NCBI RefSeq assembly: GCF_009208055.1
Contig: NZ_WFKI01000008.1
Coordinates: forward strand, 1-64,000
Length of the DNA: 64,000 nt
DNA from: Poseidonibacter ostreae
GTDB taxonomy: Bacteria > Campylobacterota > Campylobacteria > Campylobacterales > Arcobacteraceae
Direction of reading: 5' to 3'
In this document: positions 44,279 to 54,181 of the stretch, piece by piece
Position numbering within the stretch: position 1 is the stretch's first letter
How the letters are laid out: each line of letters begins with the position of its first letter
The notes under the pieces: generated by a model
Told to the model about the DNA's origin: nothing
Seen by the model: only the letters and a program-made list of their open reading frames with translations
Database searches by the model: none
Position numbers and translations under genes: made by a program

Positions 44279-46377
44279 TATTCATTCTCAATTTCATACT
44301 CTTGTTTTATTCCACCAAGAGGTTTTAATGTAAGATTTAAATAAACAACTTCTTGATCTACATCTGTTGTATCACTAGAAGAAGCAACTCTTTCTCTTTC
44401 ATACTTTATATCAAAATTCCAGCATTTATCATTTATATTTAAATTAATACCTTGTTTACTTTTAATTTTTTCTAAAATATTATAGTTTTCATAATAAGAA
44501 AATTTATAATCTTTAGCAAATTGATACTCTGCTTTAACATTATATGATTCTAAATCTTCTTTTCCAGAATTATCTGTATCTTTTGATTTATAATATCCTG
44601 CTGTTAAAGATATATCTTTTAACTTATATGTTCCAGATATAGTATTTTCAATAAACTGTTTATCTTGAACATTATAAGTTAATCTATTAGAAATAGAACC
44701 ATTATTATAATTTAATTTAATATAATTTTCAGTATTTTGAAGCTTTGGTTCATCTACACTATTATACAAAATTGATTGTGTTAGTTTATGATTTACTATT
44801 TGTTTTAAACTATCATTATTATATAAAGATTGATTTAGAGATAGTTTTATATTTTTATTATTTGTACTATTTGTAAATGAAGATAAATCATCCTCTTCTT
44901 CATAATCATTACCTGAAATACCATATAAAGCACCATCTTCTTTTATATTTTCAGGATGAGTATACTCAGCTTCTAAATTTAAAGTATGAAGATATTCTTC
45001 ATAAGGTTTTATTAAATCAGTTCCAACAGAAACAGATACTTCATTTTGAGTTAAAGTACCATCTTCATAATTTGAAGTATTGTTTGTATATTTGTACTTA
45101 CTAAGTGTAGTTTTATTTTGAATATTAAAATATAAGTAATCATCTAAAAAGTATTTACTATAATTAATAGGAAGTGACAATTCATAGTAATTAGCTCCAA
45201 CTCCCTCTACTCTTGTATAACGTCTATATTTAGTATCAAGAGAGTATAAAACTTTATTTAAACCAAATAGTTCATTATTATATTTATGAAATTGTAATTG
45301 AGGAAGTTCTTGTAATGTTGTATCATTTGAATCTAATGATGTATCAATATAATGTCTTCCATATATTCCACCATAATATTTTGGTGTATTATAAAAATAG
45401 TTTATTTTTGATTCAACTTTTTCATCACTAGAAGTATCATCATCTTCTAAAGTTTCATACTCAATATCATTTAACCAATTTATAGATGCGTATAAACCAT
45501 CTTGATGATTTCCACTTGAAAAAAGTTTTGTTCTTTCATAATCAATACTCCATCCATAGTGTTTTTGATTATCTAAATCATTCTCTTCTTTGTAACTTTC
45601 TTGTTCTCTAAAAAAACCTGCATTTAATTTAAGTAAAGAGTGTGGTGAGTCTGCATATCTAAAATAAGAGTAGGCACCAAAACCTCTTTCACTTCTTACT
45701 TGAGGAATAATTTCTAAATCATAATTTGCTTTTGGTGCTATAAATATAGATTGAGAATAAGAGAATCCTTCACTACTAGAATAACCAATTGTAGGAGGTA
45801 ATACACCTGTTCTTCTTGTAGTATCAGTTGGAAAACCTAAGTAAGGACTATAAAATACAGGTACGTTCCTAAAATATAATCTTGGATTATAAGTATGCAT
45901 CCATTTATCTTCTGTATCATAAGAAGCTGATGAAACTTTTATACTCCAAGCTGGATCAACACAGTCACATGATGAAATTATTGAGCTATCTAGTTCTATA
46001 TTAGTATTATCTTTTGTAGATTTTTTTGAATTTACCCAAAGATTACTTTTTTTATCAAAAAGTAATACAGGTGTTTGAGAATAAGAATCATTTTTTAAGT
46101 TTATTAAAGCATAATCACTTTGTGTTTGGATACTGTTATCTTTTAAAATTAAAACATTATCAAAAAGTTCAAAGGTCTCTTTATCTTTATTATAAACTAT
46201 TTTAGAAGCACTTAAATAATAAGTTGGCGAAAAGACAACTACATTACCCACTGCTGTTACAATATTACCTTCAGTATTAATACTTTCAGATATAAGTTGA
46301 AACTTTTCATTTTTTAACTCTTCACTAAAAGAAAAAGAGGCAAGTACTAATAATGAGGCTAAATAATTTTTAAGCAT
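44278..46377 (-). CDS. lptD: LPS-assembly protein LptD
   Basis: Outer-membrane LPS translocon. A signal peptide (1-18) is followed by an OstA/LptA-like beta-jellyroll (about 20-125, VTAVGNVVVFSPTYYLSASKIVYN) and a large barrel. RLYFRNVPVFYSPYLGFPTD is the characteristic junction motif. Cysteines in SSCDC (about 136-140) and DKCWNF near the C-terminus could form the inter-domain disulfides needed for function. 699 aa. Its start overlaps the RDD gene by 8 bases. Confidence 0.93.
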   Translation of the reverse strand: MLKNYLASLLVLASFSFSEELKNEKFQLISESINTEGNIVTAVGNVVVFSPTYYLSASKIVYNKDKETFELFDNVLILKDNSIQTQSDYALINLKNDSYSQTPVLLFDKKSNLWVNSKKSTKDNTNIELDSSIISSCDCVDPAWSIKVSSASYDTEDKWMHTYNPRLYFRNVPVFYSPYLGFPTDTTRRTGVLPPTIGYSSSEGFSYSQSIFIAPKANYDLEIIPQVRSERGFGAYSYFRYADSPHSLLKLNAGFFREQESYKEENDLDNQKHYGWSIDYERTKLFSSGNHQDGLYASINWLNDIEYETLEDDDTSSDEKVESKINYFYNTPKYYGGIYGRHYIDTSLDSNDTTLQELPQLQFHKYNNELFGLNKVLYSLDTKYRRYTRVEGVGANYYELSLPINYSKYFLDDYLYFNIQNKTTLSKYKYTNNTSNYEDGTLTQNEVSVSVGTDLIKPYEEYLHTLNLEAEYTHPENIKEDGALYGISGNDYEEEDDLSSFTNSTNNKNIKLSLNQSLYNNDSLKQIVNHKLTQSILYNSVDEPKLQNTENYIKLNYNNGSISNRLTYNVQDKQFIENTISGTYKLKDISLTAGYYKSKDTDNSGKEDLESYNVKAEYQFAKDYKFSYYENYNILEKIKSKQGINLNINDKCWNFDIKYERERVASSSDTTDVDQEVVYLNLTLKPLGGIKQEYEIENE

Positions 46378-46807
46378 TTACAACCAATGTCTTACCAGTA
46401 AAATCATGAAACGTTTTTCTTCCATCATTAAAGAAACCAATTAAAAAACCTACATAAAAAAACATTTCAGAAAAAATTCTTCCAAGAGATCTTAAAACTG
46501 CAGAAAACATTGAAATCCTACCCCAAGAATTAGAGTCTATAACTTTTATCTTAACTACAATCTTTCCTACTGTGGCACCATAATACCAAGTAAATAAAGC
46601 CTGATAAACAAGCTTTAAAAAAATTAAAGGCATCACTAAGTCAGTTTTCATAAAAAACATCATTGCATTAACATCATGACTAACTGCCATAATATTATCC
46701 CAAAAAATTATAAGAATAATAGCCGTTACAAGTAAATCATCAATAACAAAAGCAGTAGCTCTAGATCTTAAGGATGCTAATTGTAAATCATCAGTATTGT
46801 TACTCAT
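46370..46807 (-). CDS. RDD family membrane protein
   Basis: A 145-aa integral membrane protein with three hydrophobic segments; RSRATAFVIDDLL carries the family's Arg and Asp-Asp, and YGATVGKIVVKIKVID is the conserved second part. RDD proteins are of poorly known function, some linked to sodium/proton exchange or stress. It lies 4 bases downstream of purD and overlaps the lptD start by 8 bases, so it is in the purD-RDD-lptD run. Confidence 0.9.
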   Translation of the reverse strand: MSNNTDDLQLASLRSRATAFVIDDLLVTAIILIIFWDNIMAVSHDVNAMMFFMKTDLVMPLIFLKLVYQALFTWYYGATVGKIVVKIKVIDSNSWGRISMFSAVLRSLGRIFSEMFFYVGFLIGFFNDGRKTFHDFTGKTLVVNA

Positions 46808-46811
46808 TTAA

Positions 46812-48077
46812 CTACTTTAATGCTTGATATGCAATATCTGTTCTTATTTTTTTACCAGCAAAATGAACTTGACCACATAAATCATAAGCTCTATCTCTAG
46901 CTTCTTTAATAGTTTTTCCAAAACCAACACAAACTAAAACTCTTCCACCATCTGCCATTAACTTGCCATCAACTTTTGAAACACCAGCATAAGAGATGTG
47001 AGAATTTAAAGCTAAATCTTCATCAACAATTTTATCAACAATAATTTCAGCAGCAGGTGAACTTGAATATGGATAGTTTTGGCTTGCCATTACAACACCA
47101 ACACCAAATTCATCTTTGATTTTAATATCTAATTTATCAAGTTGTTTAGTTGCACCTTTATAAAATAGTTCAGAAACAGGAGTTTCTAATAAAGGCATTA
47201 AAATTTCACACTCTGGATCACCAAATCTTACATTATATTCTAAGATAATTGGTTCACCTTTAACTACCATTACTCCAATAAAAAGAACACCCTCGAAAGG
47301 AGCACCCTCTTTTTTCATACCCTCTAAAGTTGGTTTAATTACTCTATCTTCTACTTTTTGGTAAATATCATCGTTTACTAAAGGAGTTGGAGCATATGCA
47401 CCCATACCACCTGTATTTGGTCCAGTATCACCATCACCTATTCTTTTATGATCTTGTGCTGCTGGTAATACTTTGTAATTCTCACCATCACAAATAGCAA
47501 AAATTGAAAGTTCATAACCATCTAAAAACTCTTCAACAACAATAGAAGTTCCAGCATCACCAAAAGAAGTTCCAGCTAACATATCAGATGCAGCCTCTTT
47601 TGCTTCTTCTATACTTTGTGCAATAATTACACCCTTACCACCACATAAACCATCTGCTTTTACAACAATTGGCAAACTCATAGTATCAATAAAATCATGA
47701 GCTTCTTTTTCATTTGTAGTTTCAATAAATGCTGCTGTTGGTATGTTATATTTTTTTAATATATTTTTCATATAAACTTTTGAACCCTCAAGTTGTGCAG
47801 CTGCAGCACTTGGTCCAAAGATTGTTAAATCATTTTCTTTAAATATATCAACAACACCATCTACTAATGGAGCTTCAGGTCCAACTATTGTTAAATCAAT
47901 TGAATTTTCTTTAGCCCATAAAGCTAATTCATTATAATCTTTAATATTAATATTTGTCCCTAAATTGTCTGTTGCGCCATTTCCAGGCATAAAAAATAAG
48001 TTATGTTCATTTTCTTTAGAGATTGCCAAGCCAATAGAGTATTCTCTACCACCACTTCCAAGTATTAATATATTCAC
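46812..48077 (-). CDS. purD: Phosphoribosylamine-glycine ligase
   Basis: ATP-grasp enzyme of de novo purine synthesis. NILILGSGGREYSI opens the protein, and the ATP-grasp motifs VKADGLCGGKGV and VEEFLDGYELSIFAICDG follow; QDHKRIGDGDTGPNTGGMGAY is the family signature. I choose the GTG at 48077 because AAGGAA lies six bases upstream and the product then starts at NILILG like other PurD proteins; an ATG at 48092 would add five residues and has no site. It is first in the leftward purD-RDD-lptD-PRTase-pnp run, behind the 6S-like RNA. Confidence 0.95.
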   Translation of the reverse strand: MNILILGSGGREYSIGLAISKENEHNLFFMPGNGATDNLGTNINIKDYNELALWAKENSIDLTIVGPEAPLVDGVVDIFKENDLTIFGPSAAAAQLEGSKVYMKNILKKYNIPTAAFIETTNEKEAHDFIDTMSLPIVVKADGLCGGKGVIIAQSIEEAKEAASDMLAGTSFGDAGTSIVVEEFLDGYELSIFAICDGENYKVLPAAQDHKRIGDGDTGPNTGGMGAYAPTPLVNDDIYQKVEDRVIKPTLEGMKKEGAPFEGVLFIGVMVVKGEPIILEYNVRFGDPECEILMPLLETPVSELFYKGATKQLDKLDIKIKDEFGVGVVMASQNYPYSSSPAAEIIVDKIVDEDLALNSHISYAGVSKVDGKLMADGGRVLVCVGFGKTIKEARDRAYDLCGQVHFAGKKIRTDIAYQALK

Positions 48078-48115
48078 GATAATTCCTTGCATTATAATTA
48101 TTTAAATTTGTTTTA

Positions 48116-48287
48116 AGACCCAAGCAGCCGTTAACCATCAATTTGGCCCTAAAAAGCCAATAACCGTACATAAGAATTAGACTTAAGGAGTGAAAACATA
48201 ATGAAACACTGCACACCGTCTACTTACAATTACGTACTAAAATATAGTATCGGACCCTCAACAATGGAAATCCCGAACTACTTAGAT
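48116..48287 (-). ncRNA. ssrS: Probable 6S RNA
   Basis: The region between hemD and purD is richer in G and C than its surroundings and folds on the minus strand into a long rod. The ends pair over 12 positions (AUCUAAGUAGUU with GGCUGCUUGGGU) using several G-U pairs that would be A-C mismatches on the other strand. Further in, CCAUUG pairs with UGAUGG, followed by an open bubble whose 3' side holds a small hairpin (UUGGC/GCCAA), the layout of 6S RNA that mimics an open promoter for RNA polymerase. Length about 172 nt. A -10 box lies seven bases before the predicted 5' end. Confidence 0.7.
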
Positions 48288-48293
48288 GGCAAT

Positions 48294-48299
48294 ATTTTA
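48294..48299 (-). promoter_or_regulatory. -10 box of the 6S-like RNA
   Basis: TAAAAT on the minus strand, seven bases before the A at 48287 that begins the closing stem of the RNA. No -35 box seen. Confidence 0.5.
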
Positions 48300-48323
48300 T
48301 CTAATTGATGATTAATTTTAGTT

Positions 48324-48956
48324 TTAATTTAATATTTGCTTTGCAAGTTTTATACATTCATCTATTGAAGTTTTTTCACTTACAATATAATCTATGTTCT
48401 TTGGTAAATAATTAGCAGTTGTTTTTCCAATTGTTATAGCTTTATAAGAATCTTTCCAAGTATAATTTTTAAAAAAGCACTCTACACTTGAAGGTGCTGA
48501 AAATATAAAAACAGAGTTATCTTCTAATATTTTATTAGACTTTAAACAAGATGTTTTGTAAGTTATTAATTCATCAATATCAATATTATTTTCTTTTAAA
48601 ATATCAACTAATTTTGATACAGTTTTTAAAGCTCTTATATATAAAACTTTTTTATTTTTAAACTTAGGAATTAACTCTTTTGCAAACTCATTTCCATGAG
48701 AACTAATACCTGTAAACTGTAAGTTTCCACCATATTCATTTATTATATTTGCAGTTTTAGGAGCAATCGCATAAGAGGGTATTTCTTGCCAAGTTTTATT
48801 AAAAGAGTCTATAGAATAAATAGCATTCTTAGAAGTAAAAATCAAAGCATCATATTTATTTAAATCAATATCACTTGGTAAAAACTCTATACCAAAAACA
48901 CTTAAGTTTTCAATCCCTTCATATTTTAAATTATTTAACAAATATATTTTAGACAT
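48324..48956 (-). CDS. hemD: Uroporphyrinogen-III synthase
   Basis: Cyclises hydroxymethylbilane in tetrapyrrole synthesis. HemD sequences are poorly conserved, but the pattern is seen: YDALIFTSKNAI (about 35-46), VLYIRALKTVSKLVDIL, then FIFSAPSSVECFF and AITIGKTTANYL. 210 aa is a normal length. It overlaps the end of the SulP gene by eight bases. Confidence 0.87.
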   Translation of the reverse strand: MSKIYLLNNLKYEGIENLSVFGIEFLPSDIDLNKYDALIFTSKNAIYSIDSFNKTWQEIPSYAIAPKTANIINEYGGNLQFTGISSHGNEFAKELIPKFKNKKVLYIRALKTVSKLVDILKENNIDIDELITYKTSCLKSNKILEDNSVFIFSAPSSVECFFKNYTWKDSYKAITIGKTTANYLPKNIDYIVSEKTSIDECIKLAKQILN

Positions 48957-50523
48957 TTATTTTAAGCTCCAATTCTTGAGTATAATTAATTGCATCATCC
49001 ATATGAAAAAACATTTTATGCTTTTTAAAAGAGTTATCTGTATCTACTGCTAGTATATTTCTTTTATGTGCATGCTTTAAAACAAGTAATGTTTTTATAT
49101 TTTTAGCACTTAATTTATCTATCATATCTTCAATAGTAAAAATTGCAGATATATCTAAAAAAGAGACATTTTTACAATCTAAAATAACTATTTTATTTTC
49201 GGTGATTTTATCTAATTTATTATCTAAAACTGAAGCAGTTCCAAAAAATAAAGAACCATCAATTTTTATAACTTCAATATTATTGTTAGTAATATCAATA
49301 TCAAATGAGCTTTTAGCTCTTCTTGTTTTAATTCTAGTATTTCTAGAAATTTGATAAACAGCTAAGATAGAAGCAATAGTAATACCAACACCAACAGCCA
49401 TTATTAAATCAACAAAAACTGTAAGTAAAAATACTGTTGTCATAATAAGTAAATCTTGTCGTGAAACTTTGTTCATAATTCGTAAAAATTTATAATCTAA
49501 AATATCAAAACCAACTTTTATTAAAATACCAGATAAAACTGCAAGTGGTATTTGAGAAGCTAGAGGTGCTAAAAACAAGATAATAATTAAAAGTGTAATA
49601 GAGTGAACCATTCCAGATACTTTAGATGTACCACCACTATTTATATTTATTACTGTACGCATAGTAGCACCTGCACCTGGAATTGCACCAAAAAAGGCAC
49701 AAATTGAGTTACCAATTCCTTGCCCTATTAACTCTTTTTTAGGATTATGCTTAGTTTTAGTCATAGAATCAGCAACTAGTGATGTTAATAAAGAATCAAT
49801 TGAACCTAATAAAGCAAGAGTTATCGCTAAGGTAATTATATTACTAAGTTCTAATAAATCAAAAGAAAAAGGAAGATTAAACTCTGGTAATCCTACAGGA
49901 ATACTTCCAATTGTATCCACATCATATCCCATATAAATAGTAAAGTGAGTTACTACAAATAGTGCTATTAAAGCTGAGGGAATATATTTTGTAATGATTT
50001 TTGGAGTTAAGAACATAATTGCTAAAGTAATATATGCAATGATTAAGGCATGATCATCTGCATGTTTTATAGTATCAAAAAGCTGTGTTATTGTATAAAT
50101 TACTGAACTATAAGACTCTACACCTAAAAAAGGATTTATTTGTAAAATTACAATAATTACACCAACTCCTGACATAAAACCAGAAATAACAGGGTAAGGG
50201 ATATATTTAATCCATTTACCAATTCCAACTAATCCAAAGGATATTTGAATTAAACCAGATAAAAAGATTACAGTCATAACAGTTGATAAATCGTTTGGGA
50301 AAGTTGCAATGGCAGTTGCAGTTACAACTGTCATAGGACCAGTAGGTCCTGATATTTGTGTAGAAGTTCCACCAAAAAGTGCTGCAAAAAAACCTAATAT
50401 AATTGCACCATACAATCCTGCAATTGCACCTGCTCCACTTGCAACTCCAAAAGCAAGTGCTAAAGGCAAAGCTACAACTGCCGCAGTAATTCCTGCGAAT
50501 ATATTATTTTTTAAAATTTGCAA
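48949..50523 (-). CDS. SulP family anion transporter with STAS domain
   Basis: A 524-aa membrane protein with about 10-12 hydrophobic segments. The family core GTSTQISGPTGPMTVV (about 52-67) is present and the C-terminus (about 400-515) is a STAS domain with ILDCKNVSFLDISAIFTIED. SulP proteins carry sulfate, bicarbonate or dicarboxylates; the substrate is not resolved. The start is TTG 50523 with AGGAG five bases upstream. Confidence 0.9.
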   Translation of the reverse strand: MQILKNNIFAGITAAVVALPLALAFGVASGAGAIAGLYGAIILGFFAALFGGTSTQISGPTGPMTVVTATAIATFPNDLSTVMTVIFLSGLIQISFGLVGIGKWIKYIPYPVISGFMSGVGVIIVILQINPFLGVESYSSVIYTITQLFDTIKHADDHALIIAYITLAIMFLTPKIITKYIPSALIALFVVTHFTIYMGYDVDTIGSIPVGLPEFNLPFSFDLLELSNIITLAITLALLGSIDSLLTSLVADSMTKTKHNPKKELIGQGIGNSICAFFGAIPGAGATMRTVININSGGTSKVSGMVHSITLLIIILFLAPLASQIPLAVLSGILIKVGFDILDYKFLRIMNKVSRQDLLIMTTVFLLTVFVDLIMAVGVGITIASILAVYQISRNTRIKTRRAKSSFDIDITNNNIEVIKIDGSLFFGTASVLDNKLDKITENKIVILDCKNVSFLDISAIFTIEDMIDKLSAKNIKTLLVLKHAHKRNILAVDTDNSFKKHKMFFHMDDAINYTQELELKINV

Positions 50524-50540
50524 GGAAACTCCTAGTTAAA

Positions 50541-52037
50541 TTAATTATCTTCGTCTAAATATTCCTCATCACCAACTTTATCATTTTTACCACGTGCAAT
50601 GATATGAATTGGACAACCTTCAAAGTTAAAATTATCTCTTAAGAAGTTAATCAAATATCTTTTATAAGAGAAGTGAAGTAATCTTGGTCTATTCATAACT
50701 AAAGCAATTCTAGGAGGCTTTGTTTCAAATTGAGTAGAATAATAAATTCTTAAATAAATACCATTTGGACTTGGAAGAGAGTGTCTGATTACTGCTTTTT
50801 CAATTACTCTATTAAGTGCTGATGTTGGAATTCTTTGAGTATAATTATCATAAATTTCAATAATTTTATCTTTTAATCTATCAATTGAACGTCCAGTTTT
50901 AGCAGAAACTGCAATAATTGGAGCATAATAAAGGAATTTAAACCTTCCTCTAATTAACTCTTCCATTTTCTTAAAAGTTTCCATGTTTTCATCCCACTTA
51001 TTAAGAACAATAATTGTTCCTAATCCGTATTCATCAACTAACCCTGCAATTTTTTCATCTAAATCTGTTAATTCATCTGAAGCATCAAGAACAAGTAAAG
51101 CAACATTTGCTTTTTCTAACATCTCTTTTGTTCTCATTAAAGCAAATTTTTCAATTCCTTCAATTCTTCCACGTCTTCTTAAACCAGCAGTATCTACAAA
51201 TGTAACACTTTTATCAGCATATTCAAATACTTCATCAACAGGATCAATAGTAGTACCTGCTATTGGAGATACAACTGATCTTTCTTGACCTACTATTGCA
51301 TTTAAAATTGATGATTTCCCAACATTAACTCGACCAATAATTCCAACTTTAATTTTATTATCAATCACAAAAGTATCAGGGTTTTCTTCTTCATCTTCAG
51401 GAATTATTATATCTTCTTGAATTTCATAATCCTCTAAATCTTCAACACCTTCAATCTTTTCTAAAGGTACGATATGAGATTCAGTAATTATTTCTTTTAC
51501 TTCAGAAGATTCTAAAACCTCTTCTTCAACTTCTGGTAAATGTGTATAAATCCAATCAAATAAATTCTTTGTACCTCTGTTATGTGATACAGAGATTCCA
51601 AATAAATTCTCTTCTCCAATACCAAATTCAAAAAATTCCCAAAGTCTTTCTAACTCTTTATCATTATCAATTTTATTAACTATTAAAGCTAATTCTTTAC
51701 CTAATCTTTGAAGCTCATAAAATAATTCTTTATCTTTATCATCAGGTATATTTTTACCATCAACCATAAAAAGTATTATATCAGCCTCTTTTGCAGTCTC
51801 AATAGCTTTTCTTTTTACATTTGAAAATATTGCATCATTTGTTTCATCAATACCACCTGTATCTAGCATTAATGCAGACTTATCCATAATAGTAACTTCA
51901 TGTTTTCTAATATCTCTTGTTGTTCCCGCTAAATCAGAAACAATTGCAATTCTTTTTTGCGCAATTCTATTGAATAATGATGATTTACCTACGTTTGGTT
52001 GACCAATAAGTGCAATTTTTTTTAATGTTTTATTCAT
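50541..52037 (-). CDS. der: Ribosome-associated GTPase Der (EngA)
   Basis: Essential GTPase for 50S subunit maturation with two G domains: GQPNVGKSS at 12-20 and GRVNVGKSS at 235-243, with NKID and NKWD specificity motifs and DTGG/DTAG switch II motifs, then a KH-like C-terminal domain. Between the G domains lies a long acidic linker (about 170-223). 498 aa. Downstream of hpf, upstream of SulP. Confidence 0.96.
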   Translation of the reverse strand: MNKTLKKIALIGQPNVGKSSLFNRIAQKRIAIVSDLAGTTRDIRKHEVTIMDKSALMLDTGGIDETNDAIFSNVKRKAIETAKEADIILFMVDGKNIPDDKDKELFYELQRLGKELALIVNKIDNDKELERLWEFFEFGIGEENLFGISVSHNRGTKNLFDWIYTHLPEVEEEVLESSEVKEIITESHIVPLEKIEGVEDLEDYEIQEDIIIPEDEEENPDTFVIDNKIKVGIIGRVNVGKSSILNAIVGQERSVVSPIAGTTIDPVDEVFEYADKSVTFVDTAGLRRRGRIEGIEKFALMRTKEMLEKANVALLVLDASDELTDLDEKIAGLVDEYGLGTIIVLNKWDENMETFKKMEELIRGRFKFLYYAPIIAVSAKTGRSIDRLKDKIIEIYDNYTQRIPTSALNRVIEKAVIRHSLPSPNGIYLRIYYSTQFETKPPRIALVMNRPRLLHFSYKRYLINFLRDNFNFEGCPIHIIARGKNDKVGDEEYLDEDN

Positions 52038-52073
52038 AAACTTTTAATATCCTATTTGTGTATTATTAAAATT

Positions 52074-52108
52074 AAAAAAGGCATTAGTCTTTTGACTAAC
52101 ACCTTTTT
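52074..52108 (-). terminator. Terminator of hpf
   Basis: AAAAAGG-x2-TTAGTC, loop TTTT, GACTAA-x2-CCTTTTT forms a strong stem with A and T flanks 20 bases after the hpf stop codon. The T run is on the minus strand; it could also act for transcripts from the left. Confidence 0.8.
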
Positions 52109-52126
52109 CATTATAAAAACTCAAGA

Positions 52127-52669
52127 TTAATATAATCCGAATTTTCCTTCAGCACTACTTTTATATAATACTCTCATGTTATCGTCTTTGTCATAGAATA
52201 CTTTAAATGCAGCTTCAGAACTCTTTAGATCTTTTAATGCCTCTTCAATATCCATTGGCTTGTAAGAAGCTAGTCTTGCAGGATAGATTTCTGTTTCAAA
52301 ACTTTCTAATTCAAGTGCAATCTTATCTTCAATTTCAGAAGAAGCAACTTCAGTTAATTTAGTAGCTTTATGTGCAGAAACTTTATCATGGTGTCTTCTT
52401 AAAACTTTTGAAACTCTATCTACTGCTATATCAATAGCAGCATATAAATCTTTATCTTTTTGTTTAACAACAATTGTATCTAAATGTGCAACATTTAAAG
52501 TAAATTCAAATGAAAATGCTTTTTTACCATGTTTCTCTTCTTGAGAGATAATTGAATTTACCGAAATAATATCTAAGTTATATTTTTTAAATACTTCTAC
52601 TGAACTATTTATATAATCTTTAATTGATTCTGTTAAATCTATGTGTCTTCCTACAATACCTGTATTCAT
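52127..52669 (-). CDS. hpf: Ribosome hibernation promoting factor, long form
   Basis: Binds the 30S A and P sites and pairs ribosomes into inactive 100S dimers. The N-terminal HPF/RaiA domain (1-100) has the characteristic DLYAAIDIAVDRVSKVLRRHHDK; the C-terminal dimerisation domain (about 125-180) contains PARLASYKPMDIEEALKDLK and ends VLYKSSAEGKFGLY. The gene is alone between terminators. AAGGAG precedes the ATG; GATAAAAT about 30 bases upstream is a possible -10 box. Confidence 0.95.
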   Translation of the reverse strand: MNTGIVGRHIDLTESIKDYINSSVEVFKKYNLDIISVNSIISQEEKHGKKAFSFEFTLNVAHLDTIVVKQKDKDLYAAIDIAVDRVSKVLRRHHDKVSAHKATKLTEVASSEIEDKIALELESFETEIYPARLASYKPMDIEEALKDLKSSEAAFKVFYDKDDNMRVLYKSSAEGKFGLY

Positions 52670-52805
52670 AACAAACTCCTTAATAATAATTTATTAATTT
52701 TATCATAAAAATTATTAAAAATAACATACACTACAAACAGAAAAGAAATTAACAATATAAAGCTAGGGATTTTTTTATTTTTTATTAAAATTTATAAAAA
52801 TAGAG

Positions 52806-52833
52806 TAACTATGCTTATAAAAAAGCATAGTTA
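52806..52833 (-). terminator. Terminator of the flgE-fliD operon
   Basis: TAACTATGCTT (52806-52816), loop of six bases, AAGCATAGTTA (52823-52833): a perfect 11-pair stem a few bases after the fliD stop codon, followed on the minus strand by CTCTATTTTTATAAATTTT. Confidence 0.75.
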
Positions 52834-52839
52834 TAAAAA

Positions 52840-54171
52840 TCAATCATCTTCATTTATTATTGCTTCAAGCGAAGAGAATGCTGTTTCCATTTCTGTTATT
52901 AATACTGTATATGCAGCAAATTGAGTAGCCATACTTTCATATTTTTCATCAAGTGCTTCAGAAGCTTCTGTGTAATCATCATCTAATGTATCAATACTAT
53001 CCTCAAGTTTCTCTTCATAAGTATATAACAAGCCATCATAGCCATCTAATGCATCTAAATAAGTCTTAAGCCTTGTTCCAATTCCCTCTTTTTCTGCATA
53101 TCCTGTAAATAACTCTTTAATATCATCATAGTTTTCACTAATTGCACTTGATAGTTCAGTACTATCAAGTTCTAAATATCCATCACTATCAAAAGACATA
53201 CCATAAGAAAAAAGGTTTTCTTCATCATCTAAACCATAAGAATCAAATAAAATCTCTTTTATACTTGACATCATGTTTTTTAGTGTACTTGAATCTGAAA
53301 TTACAGCAGGATCATCTTCATCCCCTAAAATTTTTGAATCTACTAAATCTACTAATTCATTATATTTATATACCATATCTTCAACAGCTGCAACAAATAC
53401 TGTATCATCTCTTACTAATGTAATAGATGAATCACCCTCCTCTAAAGCTGTTATACTTAAGCCATTTGTCATTGATATATTATTTGAAGATAAGTTATAA
53501 TCAATACCATCAACACTTGCAATTAGATTTTGGGCACTAAGCACATGATTTGATTCATTTTCTAAACCTAAATCAATGTCACTTTGAGTTATTGTTAAAC
53601 CATTTTCAAGTCCATTGTTTGCACTTTTTATAACTAATCTATAGCTATCATCACTTACTTGCTCTAATGCAACATCAAGTTCTGTGTAATAACCCATTTC
53701 TTCTTCTAACTCTTCATAAGTTTTTCCATCAGTTGTAAAAGTATACGACTCTTCACCAATAGCAATACTTATACTACCAGAACCAATCTCTTCTGTAATA
53801 TCTGAAATAACATCTGTTTGATAAACATCTTTTTGTGCTAATTGACTAACACTTACACTAATAGAACCTTCTGATAAACCACTTGTATCTGTTGCTGTAA
53901 AAGATACAGATGAACCACTAGTAGTTGCAGACATTTCATCAAAAACACTTGTTCCTGTTGTATATAAGTCAAAATCTTCAATTATTGCTAATAGTTCATT
54001 TGTCATAACTTGTATTTCTTCTACTGCTTCTAATTCAGTTTCGGTATCTTCTATCTCTGTTGTTATTGGGTCTAAAATAGATGTTGATTCTGCTGTTTTT
54101 AATTTATCTAAAAGCTCTTGACTTAAATCTAAACTTCCTGAACTACCTAAGCCTAAAATTCCATCTGCCAT
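52840..54171 (-). CDS. fliD: Flagellar filament cap protein FliD (HAP2)
   Basis: Caps the growing filament and folds flagellin. It has the FliD layout: N-terminal LSQELLDKLKTAE helix and coiled-coil region, a central beta domain, and a long C-terminal coiled coil (about 385-440, LYTYEEKLEDSIDTLDDDYTEA with ESMATQFAAYTVLITEME). It is shorter (443 aa) and much more acidic than Campylobacter FliD. Last gene of the flgE-flgL-unknown-flgK-fliD run. Confidence 0.88.
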   Translation of the reverse strand: MADGILGLGSSGSLDLSQELLDKLKTAESTSILDPITTEIEDTETELEAVEEIQVMTNELLAIIEDFDLYTTGTSVFDEMSATTSGSSVSFTATDTSGLSEGSISVSVSQLAQKDVYQTDVISDITEEIGSGSISIAIGEESYTFTTDGKTYEELEEEMGYYTELDVALEQVSDDSYRLVIKSANNGLENGLTITQSDIDLGLENESNHVLSAQNLIASVDGIDYNLSSNNISMTNGLSITALEEGDSSITLVRDDTVFVAAVEDMVYKYNELVDLVDSKILGDEDDPAVISDSSTLKNMMSSIKEILFDSYGLDDEENLFSYGMSFDSDGYLELDSTELSSAISENYDDIKELFTGYAEKEGIGTRLKTYLDALDGYDGLLYTYEEKLEDSIDTLDDDYTEASEALDEKYESMATQFAAYTVLITEMETAFSSLEAIINEDD

Positions 54172-54181
54172 AATTTCTCCT

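Noticed and set aside
48201..48308. Plus-strand 35-codon ORF with AAGGAG upstream, in the hemD-purD gap
   Set aside because: It uses many codons rare in this genome (CCG, CCC, GGC) and falls over the structured RNA whose G-U pairs only make sense on the other strand. A 6S RNA explains the region better.
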